Below, one piece after another: positions 1-6,013 of a stretch of 6,939 nt of DNA; position 1 is the first letter of the stretch; the number at the start of each line of letters is the position of its first letter. The notes under the pieces are model-generated. The model was not told where the DNA came from. It did no database searches and saw only the letters and a list, made by a program, of their open reading frames with translations. This stretch comes from Candidatus Zixiibacteriota bacterium (lineage in GTDB: Bacteria > SM23-81): the NCBI GenBank assembly GCA_030628225.1, contig DAOVRJ010000130.1, forward strand, positions 1 to 6,939, written 5' to 3'. The position numbers and the translations under genes were made by a program.

Positions 1-185
1 CAAGAAGACCATGTTCTATCACAGTGAGTTGCATGTTGGGGGGTGGAAATGGGGACACTGACCCCTAACCCCTGACCCCTAACCCCTGATCCCTGGGGGC
101 TGGGGGTTAGGGTTTAGGGTTCAGGGAAAAGCAAGAAGACCATGTTCTATCACAGTGAGTTGCATATTGGGAGGTAGGGATGGGG
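1..185. repeat. Tandem duplication, two 54-bp cores 131 bp apart
   Basis: Bases 1-54 recur at 132-185 with only four differences, and the first 34 bases are identical. Each core is followed by a C-rich CCCTAA/CCCTGA run, so the whole roughly 131-bp unit looks duplicated and then diverged. Read in frame from base 2, copy 1 encodes KKTMFYHSELHVGGWKWGH and then a TGA stop at 59-61. Copy 2 encodes KKTMFYHSELHIGR and a TAG at 175-177. The differences lie mainly after the shared MFYHSELH stretch. This could be the 3' end of a gene lying left of the window, with its tail copied once. I do not recognise the protein. Upstream of copy 2 the frame has stops at 73-75 and 115-117, so copy 2 can only be a remnant. 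Confidence 0.8.
62..126. repeat. Telomere-like C-rich/G-rich inverted run with quadruplex potential
   Basis: The + strand first carries C-tracts at 62-65, 69-72, 76-79, 83-86 and 91-93, separated by TAA, TGA or TGAT. It then switches to G-tracts at 95-99, 102-106, 110-112, 117-119 and 124-126, separated by CT, TTA, TTTA and TTCA. The two halves are rough reverse complements, so the segment could form a hairpin. Each half also meets the usual four-tract, short-loop pattern for a G-quadruplex, the left half on the - strand and the right half on the + strand. The tract pattern is visible directly; actual folding is inferred. Confidence 0.7.
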
Positions 186-186
186 T

Positions 187-247
187 CCCTAACCCCTGAT
201 CCCTAATCCCTATCTTTCCGGGGTCCCTAATCCCTTACCCCTAACAC
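187..247 (+). repeat. Second degenerate CCCTAA/CCCTGAT run
   Basis: This is the C-rich part of the second duplicated unit. It contains CCCTAACCCCTGATCCCTAA, then a short interruption with GGGG, then further CCCTAA/CCCTTA units. It is the diverged counterpart of the run after the first core. There are no G-rich partners on this side. It ends about 80 bp before the first gene. Confidence 0.6.
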
Positions 248-325
248 CTTTCTCTCTTTCACGACCGCGAAAATGAGCACGGTTTTAAAGGCATCCCCAT
301 CCGCAGAAAACAGGAGGAGAAAAGC

Positions 326-622
326 ATGGACACAAAGAAACGTTCCTGGACCAAATCCCTTACCTGGAGAATAATTGGGATTTTCCTCCTGGGCACCATC
401 TCTTATCTGATCACAAGAGTTCTGAAGGCGATGACCACGATCACCATATTGTTCCATGGCATTCGTTTGATCCTGTACTACTATCACGAGCGGATCTGGG
501 AACGCATCTCCTGGGGCGCGATAAAGCACCCTCTTGCCTCTTTACCTGTGAAGCATAAGCTGACCCCTGATGATCTTGATATTGTCCGGGAAAGGCTGAA
601 GTCTCTGGGATACCTGGAATGA
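326..622 (+). CDS. DUF2061 family small membrane protein
   Basis: This 98-residue protein is predicted to sit in the inner membrane. It fits DUF2061: a short basic N-terminus (KKRSWTKSLTWRIIG, residues 4-18), one membrane segment at about 15-31, a second at about 35-52, and the family-typical YYYHERIWERI at 51-61. DUF2061 domains are about 50 residues long and their biochemical role is unknown. Some occur beside or fused to sulfate-assimilation proteins, but nothing here supports that link. The start is well supported by AGGAGG at 312-317, eight bases before the ATG. Residues 62-98 form a soluble tail ending in a charged helix (PDDLDIVRERLKSLGYLE), which is longer than the minimal domain. The gene stands alone, with repeats upstream and a 175-bp gap downstream. 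Confidence 0.88.
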   Translation: MDTKKRSWTKSLTWRIIGIFLLGTISYLITRVLKAMTTITILFHGIRLILYYYHERIWERISWGAIKHPLASLPVKHKLTPDDLDIVRERLKSLGYLE

Positions 623-797
623 GATCACGAAAAAGCCGCATTGGCAGAAGCCTCTTGGGACAGCGATCCACTTTTCGTTCGGAAAACAGACTCAGAAATT
701 CTCATCATGCGGGTAGTTGGATGGCTCCATCGAATTACTGGCTGGGCGGGTGAGCGATTGAATACAAATATCCTTATGCCTCTAACTGGGGGCCGAG

Positions 798-1637
798 ATG
801 AAACTGACGGTGCTTATCGACAACAACACGCTAATCGACAGATACTTTCTTGGTGAGCCAGGAGTATCGTATCTCATTGAGGATAAAGGCAAGAAAATCC
901 TATTCGATGTCGGGTATTCAGATGCGTTCATAACAAACGCGCGAAAGATGTCCATCAATTTGCTGGATGTGGATTTTGTAGTTCTTTCTCATGGACATCT
1001 GGACCACACCTGGGGGCTCATTCCGCTTGTTCGGCTTTACACAGAAGCGACAATAGAGGGGCTTTCCGTTAAGAGACCTGTACTTGTCGCTCATCCACAA
1101 GCATTATCGAGCAGATCATTGAATGGCCTGGCCCAGATTGGCTCCTTGATCCCGGAAGAAAAGCTTTCCGGTCATTTCGACCTTAGATTGAGCAAAGAGC
1201 CTGTGTGCTTGACAGAAAGATTGACCTTTCTTGGGGAGATCGAGAGGACCAATGAATTTGAGGGCAGGAACCCAATAGGAAGAGTTATAGATAAAGATGG
1301 CCTTGAAAAGGACGATCTCATAATTGACGATTCTGCATTAGCTTATAAGTCACCTGGCGGTCTAATCATCATCACAGGCTGTTCCCATGCCGGGATCTGC
1401 AATATCGTAGAATATGCCAGAAAGGTCTGTGAGGATGATAGGGTCGTTGACATCATCGGCGGTTTTCATCTGCTGAATCCCTCTGCCGAACAACTACGCG
1501 GAACGGTAGAGTATATGAGATCCCTGCGTCCCGGCTCGGTACACGCCTGTCATTGCACGGATCTGAATTCCAAGATCGGGCTATCCAAAGTCGTGGATCT
1601 AAGAGAGGTGGGAGTTGGTTTGACATTTGAGTATTAG
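798..1637 (+). CDS. MBL-fold metallo-hydrolase, COG1237 / dihydropterin phosphate synthase-like
   Basis: This 279-residue cytoplasmic metallo-beta-lactamase-fold protein has no signal peptide. The metal-binding HxHxDH motif is intact as SHGHLDH at residues 64-70. Further conserved features are ILFDVG (34-39), GCSHAGI (194-200, likely metal ligand H197), GGFHLL (221-226, likely ligand H224) and HACHCTD (249-255). The GCSHAGI and C-terminal HxCHCT signatures fit COG1237. Its name, 7,8-dihydropterin-6-yl-methyl-4-(beta-D-ribofuranosyl)aminobenzene 5'-phosphate synthase, comes from methanogen members. In a bacterium the true substrate is open, so a generic hydrolase label is safer. The Shine-Dalgarno is weak (GGGGG at 788-792). 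The gene looks more A/T-rich than the downstream genes, hinting at a different origin. Its stop codon abuts a repeat element. Confidence 0.9.
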   Translation: MKLTVLIDNNTLIDRYFLGEPGVSYLIEDKGKKILFDVGYSDAFITNARKMSINLLDVDFVVLSHGHLDHTWGLIPLVRLYTEATIEGLSVKRPVLVAHPQALSSRSLNGLAQIGSLIPEEKLSGHFDLRLSKEPVCLTERLTFLGEIERTNEFEGRNPIGRVIDKDGLEKDDLIIDDSALAYKSPGGLIIITGCSHAGICNIVEYARKVCEDDRVVDIIGGFHLLNPSAEQLRGTVEYMRSLRPGSVHACHCTDLNSKIGLSKVVDLREVGVGLTFEY

Positions 1638-1834
1638 ATGCTGGATACTGGATTATAGTTTTGAGAGTTGAGAGAGTTTTGAGAGTTAAGAAAGTTGAAA
1701 GAGTTCGGAACTGGGAACTCGGAGTGCGGAGCTCTCCCCCACTCCATCCCAGATGTTATTGTTTTTGCTTTTCAGTTCTGCGTTCCGAGTTCCGAACTCC
1801 GCGCTCAAATCGTTCCGAGTTCCAAGCTCCGCGC
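1637..1834. repeat. Composite intergenic repeat, copy A
   Basis: The element begins on the last base of the hydrolase stop codon. It contains GATGCTGGATACTGGAT (1637-1653), then GATTATAGTTTTGAGAG (1651-1667, identical in copy B at 6011-6027), then GAGAGTT-type tandem bits. A left arm at 1701-1718 pairs with 1782-1799 at 17 of 18 bases. The loop between them is first C-rich, then T-rich. The right arm is duplicated 30 bp further on: 1781-1804 and 1811-1834 match at 22 of 24 bases. An open frame spanning this block encodes only repeat-derived sequence and is not treated as a gene. The order and loop composition match copy B, so this looks like a dispersed repeat family. Any role as a terminator or RNA stabiliser is inference. 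Confidence 0.75.
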
Positions 1835-1878
1835 CATTGAGTTTAGAGAGTTGGGATACCAGATGCTGGTGAAAGAAA

Positions 1879-1982
1879 AGAAATGCCGATTCTGGATCCT
1901 GGATAAAGGCCGAGATAATGCAAAAATCGAGAGTCGAGATTCGAGACTCGTTAAAAGAAAAACCGATTCTGGATACTGGATG
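1879..1982. repeat. Pair of CCGATTCTGGAT(A/C)CTGGAT blocks
   Basis: CCGATTCTGGATCCTGGAT at 1886-1904 and CCGATTCTGGATACTGGAT at 1963-1981 differ at one base. Both are preceded by A-rich AAAGAAA-type sequence. Between them lies a run of related GAGTCGAGATTCGAGACTC words (1931-1949). This block fills the second half of the 472-bp gene-free stretch between the hydrolase and the beta-helix gene. The same word family recurs at 5956-5988. I see no gene here. Confidence 0.65.
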
Positions 1983-2109
1983 TTTTATATCAGAGCCTGC
2001 GGTTCGCTAATTGTGCATCATGTCGTCTGCCACCAGATCATTCGCTAGCTGCATCCAGGACAGATATCAAAATCCGCAAGAGCTGCCCGCCACTCATCGG
2101 AGTCTCATC

Positions 2110-3342
2110 ATGAATTGCCGCCATACCGTCTTGTTCCTTATGTTCCTCGCCCTCATACCATCGGCCTCCCTGGCCGAGGTTCAAAAAGCGCAGGTCACCT
2201 CGGCAACCGAGCTGCAGGCCTTCTTTGGCCAGACGGTCGATTCGTTGGAGATATACCTGGCGCCCGGCGATTATCATCTCTCACCAATCAGCATCGTCGA
2301 CTCAACGTGCGGGAACTGTCAGGTGCCCAATCAGCTCGTGCCGGCAACGGCCGGACTGCAAATTGCCGGCGACTATGTGAGACTTCACGGTCCCCGGGAC
2401 CAATCTGCCGTTATCCACACCCATGCCGGATACGGCATTTTCTTCGATCACTGTAAATCGGGGTTTATCGAGAACCTGTCCATCACCGATGGCGCACGGG
2501 ATGCCGACGCCAACGCTACGGATGCGGCCATCGTGGTCAAGAACAGCGCCGTCACGATCCGCCACTGCCGCATCTTCGACAACATCGGGGATTCTTCCAT
2601 CGTGGTGCAGAATATCGTCGGCATCATGGGCATCTGCGGGCGGGAGAACTCCCAGATCACCATCTCGGACAATGAGATCGTGGGCAACTCCTGGGACGGC
2701 ATCGCACTCTACCGTGATGCCCGGGCCACGATCACCGGCAATCTCATCGACGGGGTGGATAAAGCCGGCTCAAAAAGAGCCGGCGGCGGCCGGGGGGTGG
2801 GCATCGGGGTCACCTGGAACGCCAGGGCCGTCATCGAGGAGAATCTGATCAAGCGCTACTGGAAGGGAATCGGCATCTTCGTCGATGCCCAGGTGACCGT
2901 CCGCAACAACATCGTGGAGGACATACTCACCTGGGGCATCGCCTATTGGGATGCCGAAACAGGCGCGCCTGTCGGCCTCATCGAGGACAACATCATCTAC
3001 TGCACAGGAGCCTGCGGCGTCTCCATCACCCGCTCTAAGCCGGGACCAAACCCCGGACATCTGCTCGGCAATGTCATCGTCAAGACCGGGCAAAATCCCA
3101 AATATGACTCGCCGGACTACTATTGTGACCAGTGCGCATTGTCGGTATCCGCCAGGCCGGATGGTTTTGAGATCGCCGATAACCTGTTCTTCGACAACCG
3201 CCGGGCCACGGAAGACCTGCCCGATTTCGACGTCACTGCGGGCGAGTTCCAAAGATCTGTTGAAAGCATACGAGAGCGGTTGTTGACGACGCCGCTGTCG
3301 CAGCAGTCGGATTTTGCCAGGTTTTTGGATGAGCTGGAGTGA
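2110..3342 (+). CDS. Exported right-handed parallel beta-helix repeat protein
   Basis: The chosen start gives 410 residues. It places a clear Sec signal peptide at the N-terminus (basic MNCRH, hydrophobic 6-17, cleavage probably after ASLA at residue 22). GGAG at 2099-2102 lies seven bases upstream. The frame is open further upstream to 2011, but that would bury the signal peptide. Residues 85-360 show repeated strand-turn units with Asn-rich turns, such as ISDNEIVGNSWDGIALYRDA, ITGNLIDGV, IEENLIKRYWKGIGIFVDA, VRNNIVED and IEDNIIYCTGACGVSI. This is the pattern of parallel beta-helix (PbH1/NosD-like) proteins, which often bind or cleave polysaccharides. No catalytic triad can be assigned by eye, so enzymatic activity is uncertain. 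Two CxxC pairs (67/70 and 339/342) flank the helix. A hairpin terminator follows. Confidence 0.88.
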   Translation: MNCRHTVLFLMFLALIPSASLAEVQKAQVTSATELQAFFGQTVDSLEIYLAPGDYHLSPISIVDSTCGNCQVPNQLVPATAGLQIAGDYVRLHGPRDQSAVIHTHAGYGIFFDHCKSGFIENLSITDGARDADANATDAAIVVKNSAVTIRHCRIFDNIGDSSIVVQNIVGIMGICGRENSQITISDNEIVGNSWDGIALYRDARATITGNLIDGVDKAGSKRAGGGRGVGIGVTWNARAVIEENLIKRYWKGIGIFVDAQVTVRNNIVEDILTWGIAYWDAETGAPVGLIEDNIIYCTGACGVSITRSKPGPNPGHLLGNVIVKTGQNPKYDSPDYYCDQCALSVSARPDGFEIADNLFFDNRRATEDLPDFDVTAGEFQRSVESIRERLLTTPLSQQSDFARFLDELE

Positions 3343-3356
3343 AAAGAATGATGTTA

Positions 3357-3381
3357 AGAGGGGGAAGTGTCCCCCTTTAAA
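3357..3381 (+). terminator. Intrinsic terminator after the beta-helix gene
   Basis: Bases 3357-3365 (AGAGGGGGA) pair with 3370-3378 (TCCCCCTTT), including one G-T pair, around the four-base loop AGTG. T residues overlap and follow the stem, though the U-tract is short (TTT, then AAAA). The hairpin lies 15 bases after the stop codon, the expected place. The 14-mer GGAAGTGTCCCCCT within it recurs at 6161-6174. Confidence 0.7.
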
Positions 3382-3517
3382 ACATTCATTTCAAACTGCA
3401 AAGTGCAAATTTTAAAGTGAAAAATGAAGTGCGAAATCAATCAAACAGGTTAACAGTTTATCTATACGTTTATGCTAAGTCAATTTAATATTTGATATTT
3501 ACATTTTGCAATTTACA
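3380..3517. other. A/T-rich spacer with degenerate TGCAAA/TTTGCA words
   Basis: This gap is much richer in A and T than the flanking genes. It contains CTGCAAAGTGCAAATTTTAA (3396-3415) and, in the opposite sense, ACATTTTGCAATTTACA (3501-3517), the outer parts of a loose inverted pattern. It probably contains the promoter of the next gene, but I cannot assign -35 and -10 boxes with confidence. Confidence 0.4.
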
Positions 3518-4156
3518 ATGGCGGCACCGCCAGGAGGAACTTTGCGAAAATACTTCCGCCGCGACCTATCGGCACTCAGCCTGATCGTATCAAATCTGAT
3601 CACCATCGCCATCGCCCTGGTCCAGAAGTGGGATCTGGCCGTGCTGATGTGGATCTATTGGGGCCAGAGCGTGATCATCGGCCTGGCTAATTTCGTCAGA
3701 ATTCTGAACCTCAAACAGTTCTCCACCAAGGGCATGTACGTGAACGGCAAGTCGGTAGAGGCAAACACGAAGACAAAACGGCATACGGCCTTCTTCTTTC
3801 TATGTCATTACGGCTTTTTCCACCTGCTGTATTTTCTGTTTTTGGGCAGCATGGCCGGGCTGACCCGCGAACATGTTGTCCCGGTGATATTATGCGTGGC
3901 CCTGTTTCTGGTGAATCACTCGTTTTCCCTCTTCTATAACCTGAAAAGAGACCTGGCCAGGAAACCGAACATCGGGACGGTGATGTTCTTTCCCTACGCC
4001 AGGATCATCCCCCTGCACCTGACCATCATCTTCGGATCCTTCCTGGTCAAAGGCGTGGGCGGCATGATCCTGTTCCTGTCCCTGAAAACGCTGGCCGATC
4101 TGATCATGCACGGGGTGGAGCATGCCCGGGGAGCGGAGTTAAAGGAAAGCGTGTAG
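3518..4156 (+). CDS. DUF6498 family integral membrane protein
   Basis: This polytopic inner-membrane protein has 212 residues from the ATG chosen here. Hydrophobic segments lie at about 18-36, 41-62, 91-110, 118-140 and 164-190. Features I associate with DUF6498 are IYWGQSVIIGLANFVRIL near 46-63, the FFFLCHYGFFH stretch at 92-102, and MFFPYARIIPLHLTIIFGSF near 156-174. The final segment has ALKT-like SLKTLADLIMH (188-198). The family's function is unknown. The start is ambiguous. The ATG at 3518 has no Shine-Dalgarno. A TTG at 3506 is in frame, and another TTG at 3542 sits four bases after a perfect AGGAGG (3532-3537), which would give 204 residues. All choices keep every membrane segment. 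It precedes the PhzF gene by 97 bp, so shared transcription is possible. Confidence 0.85.
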   Translation: MAAPPGGTLRKYFRRDLSALSLIVSNLITIAIALVQKWDLAVLMWIYWGQSVIIGLANFVRILNLKQFSTKGMYVNGKSVEANTKTKRHTAFFFLCHYGFFHLLYFLFLGSMAGLTREHVVPVILCVALFLVNHSFSLFYNLKRDLARKPNIGTVMFFPYARIIPLHLTIIFGSFLVKGVGGMILFLSLKTLADLIMHGVEHARGAELKESV

Positions 4157-4178
4157 TTTCATGAATGGCCATTGCCGA

Positions 4179-4205
4179 GTCCTGCACAGGACCCCACCTA
4201 TGGGG
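4179..4205. other. Two adjacent short hairpins between the DUF6498 and PhzF genes
   Basis: GTCCTGCACAGGAC at 4179-4192 has five- to six-base complementary arms. It is followed at once by CCCCACCTATGGGG (4192-4205), with five-base arms and a four-base loop. Neither is followed by a T-run, so they do not look like a standard terminator. They could be a minor RNA structure in the leader of the next gene, or chance. Confidence 0.3.
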
Positions 4206-4253
4206 ACAAGACCGTAGGAAAAGCACATCCTCAAAGACAATGGAGAAAATCCA

Positions 4254-5141
4254 ATGACACCACTCCCCTTTTACATAGTCGATGTTTTCGCCGAGAAGAA
4301 ATACGCCGGCAATCAGCTTGGCGTCTTCACCGAGGCGGGAGACCTCACTGACGCTCAAATGCAAACGCTGGCCAAGGAGATGAACTACTCGGAGACGACC
4401 TTCATCCTGTCCACAGAAACCCGGAACGGCGGATATGACGTGCGCATCTTCACCCCGGAAGAAGAAGTTCCTTTCGCCGGCCACCCAACTTTGGGCACGG
4501 CTTTCATCATCGGCCAACAGATCATCGGCCGGCCCGTTGAGCAGGTAATCCTGAACTTGAAGGTGGGCCAGATCCCGGTGATCTTCAGCTATGGCCGGGA
4601 GGGACCGGACCATCTCATGATGAAGCAAAATGCACCTGGTTTTGGCAAATCCCTGGATGGCGGCTCAATGGCCCAGGTTTTGAGCTTGCTTAAAGACGAT
4701 TTGGATAATAGATTTCCGGTACAGGAAGTATCCACCGGGCTGCCCTTCATCATCGTCCCGCTGAAGACGATGCAGAGCTTGAAACGAGTCCGGCTGGATA
4801 TGGACAAGCTCCTTAAGTTCGCCGAGCACCTGGAGTCCAAGGCCGTGCTGGCCTTTTGTCCGCAGACGCACCATGAGCAAAACGACCTGTGCGCCCGCGT
4901 GTTTGCCGGCTATTACGGCGTGCCGGAAGACCCGGCCACCGGAAGCGCCAATGGCTGTCTGGCCGGGTATCTGCTGAAGAACCGCTGGTTCGGGGAGAGC
5001 CGGATAGACATTCGAGTGGAGCAGGGCTATGAAATCGGCCGGCCCTCGCTGCTCTTCCTGAAGGCGGAGGAAAATAAGGGCAAGATCGATGTGTTCGTTG
5101 GGGGAAAGGTGATCGAGGTGGCCCGGGGAGAATTCGTTTAG
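4254..5141 (+). CDS. PhzF family isomerase/epimerase
   Basis: This 295-residue cytoplasmic enzyme has the usual full length for the PhzF / diaminopimelate-epimerase-like fold, two similar lobes with the active site between them. The N-terminal FYIVDVFAEKKYAGNQLGVF (6-25) is typical. The likely catalytic acid is E47 in NYSETTFIL. The conserved FAGHPTLGTA lies at 74-83, and EDPATGSANGCLAGYLL at 225-241 supplies the second active-site motif with D226. PhzF itself isomerises trans-2,3-dihydro-3-hydroxyanthranilate in phenazine synthesis. Most family members outside phenazine clusters act on unknown substrates, and no other phz-type gene is visible, so a phenazine role should not be assumed. GGAG at 4242-4245 lies eight bases before the ATG. 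The gene appears intact. Confidence 0.93.
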   Translation: MTPLPFYIVDVFAEKKYAGNQLGVFTEAGDLTDAQMQTLAKEMNYSETTFILSTETRNGGYDVRIFTPEEEVPFAGHPTLGTAFIIGQQIIGRPVEQVILNLKVGQIPVIFSYGREGPDHLMMKQNAPGFGKSLDGGSMAQVLSLLKDDLDNRFPVQEVSTGLPFIIVPLKTMQSLKRVRLDMDKLLKFAEHLESKAVLAFCPQTHHEQNDLCARVFAGYYGVPEDPATGSANGCLAGYLLKNRWFGESRIDIRVEQGYEIGRPSLLFLKAEENKGKIDVFVGGKVIEVARGEFV

Positions 5142-5281
5142 ATAGGACATGTGCTGAATTTATGAGGAATGAGATTTTTTTGAGCCGCGCTGCGCGCAAC
5201 CAACCGACAAGACATTGATGGAAAGGCATTCCCATTGCAGTCGATCTGTCTCCACAACAAAAACGAGCTGGAAAAAATCCT

Positions 5282-5306
5282 CCGCCGTGACGAGGTCCGT
5301 CGGCGG
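5282..5306. other. GC-rich hairpin upstream of the lipoprotein gene
   Basis: CCGCCG at 5282-5287 pairs with CGGCGG at 5301-5306. Three more pairs (ACG 5290-5292 with CGT 5298-5300) can form past a two-base bulge, leaving a five-base loop. No T-run follows. The sequence lies about 45 bases before the lipoprotein start, in a 211-bp gap that otherwise shows nothing strong. It could be a leader structure or part of a short open frame. Confidence 0.3.
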
Positions 5307-5352
5307 CGAGCGTAGAACAAGGGTCCTTTACAGAAGAAAGGAAGGCTGAAGA

Positions 5353-5949
5353 ATGCGAGACGGGTTTTCTTGGTCTTCTCATTGCTCCACAGCCATCTGG
5401 GCGGTTCTGGCCGGCCTGCTGTTCTCTTGCTCGTCCGGCCAGAGCCTCCGCCCTTCAGATATTCGCGGTTCCGAAGATGCAATTATCCTGGGACGGATCC
5501 GCTTTTTACCAGGCTCCACCTGCCTGGGAGACTTCAAGCTGCCCATCTTCGAGCTGCGAAATACGACGGATGGCAAATCAACACCTTTTGCCACGCCCGG
5601 GTCGCTGTGGCTCAAAGAGGGCCAATGCGTCGAAATTCCCATTTCCCGGAAGATGAATCCGGGGAGCTATGAATTCCGCATCAAATCGGTTGAGGCCCCC
5701 GCACAATCCGCCTGGCTCAAACCGGGCTTTATCACCCTGGCAGAATTTACGATGGCCAAAGGGCAGCTGAAGTACTTCGGCACGATCGAAGTTGAGATCA
5801 GATGTGAACAGTGGAACAAACAAAGCGCCACTTTCTATGTTGCCCACGCAATACGAGACGAGCACGAGCAGGAGATGATTCTATTCAAAGACGAGTTTCC
5901 ACAAGTTTATGAAATGTATAAAGACAGAGTTGTTCTGGAGATGCCGTGA
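5353..5949 (+). CDS. Putative lipoprotein, transthyretin-like fold suspected
   Basis: This 198-residue protein has a lipoprotein-type N-terminus: a hydrophobic stretch at 14-24 followed by LFSC with the probable lipidated cysteine at 26. The phenylalanine before the serine makes the lipobox imperfect. AAGGAAGG at 5338-5345 lies seven bases before the ATG. The mature part is mainly predicted beta-strand: AIILGRIRFLPG (43-54), LPIFELRNT (63-71), SLWLKEGQCVEIPI (84-97), PGSYEFRI (103-110), FITLAEFTMAKGQLKYFGTIEVEI (126-149). A charged helical tail holds DEHEQEMILFKDEFPQVYEMY (169-189). The order of an embedded extension, a PGxYEF strand, a Y-F/I-GTIE strand and a closing helix resembles lipoproteins with prealbumin or carboxypeptidase-regulatory-like folds. 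I infer this from pattern and do not recognise the family. Copy B of the repeat follows four bases after the stop. Confidence 0.75.
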   Translation: MRDGFSWSSHCSTAIWAVLAGLLFSCSSGQSLRPSDIRGSEDAIILGRIRFLPGSTCLGDFKLPIFELRNTTDGKSTPFATPGSLWLKEGQCVEIPISRKMNPGSYEFRIKSVEAPAQSAWLKPGFITLAEFTMAKGQLKYFGTIEVEIRCEQWNKQSATFYVAHAIRDEHEQEMILFKDEFPQVYEMYKDRVVLEMP

Positions 5950-5952
5950 GAA

Positions 5953-6013
5953 AAAACCGATCCTTGATCCTAGATCCTGGATCCTGGATGAAAAGATAAA
6001 ACCGATCCTTGAT
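5953..6013. repeat. 16-bp direct repeats flanking CTGGAT units
   Basis: AAAACCGATCCTTGAT occurs at 5953-5968 and again, identical, at 5998-6013. Between them lie three degenerate units, CCTAGAT, CCTGGAT and CCTGGAT (5969-5989). The first copy starts four bases after the lipoprotein stop codon. The words match the CCGATTCTGGAT blocks at 1886-1981, so this is the leading part of the composite repeat family. Confidence 0.75.

Noticed and set aside
62-247. CCCTAA runs as a CRISPR array or a true telomere
   Set aside because: The units are 6-8 bases and degenerate, with no spacer structure. The run switches strand sense internally and lies next to duplicated unique sequence, so it is a local repeat.
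641-856. 71-codon open frame on the + strand before the hydrolase
   Set aside because: It has no ribosome binding site and no recognisable motif, and it overlaps the start of the hydrolase gene in another frame.
1695-2048. 117-codon open frame on the + strand between the hydrolase and beta-helix genes
   Set aside because: It is made of the intergenic repeat arms and CTGGAT blocks (for example CVPSSELRA followed by IVPSSKLRA) and shows no domain pattern or ribosome binding site.
4104-4628. 174-codon open frame on the - strand
   Set aside because: It is the shadow of the PhzF-family gene, which has clear family motifs on the + strand.
4254-5141. PhzF gene as evidence for a phenazine biosynthesis cluster
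   Set aside because: No other phenazine-type gene is visible, and the family is widespread outside such clusters.
5173-5196. T-run beside GC-rich GCGCTGCGCGC as a terminator after the PhzF gene
   Set aside because: The T-run precedes the GC-rich part on the + strand, and the stem has almost no loop. On the - strand the following bases are A, so neither direction fits an intrinsic terminator.
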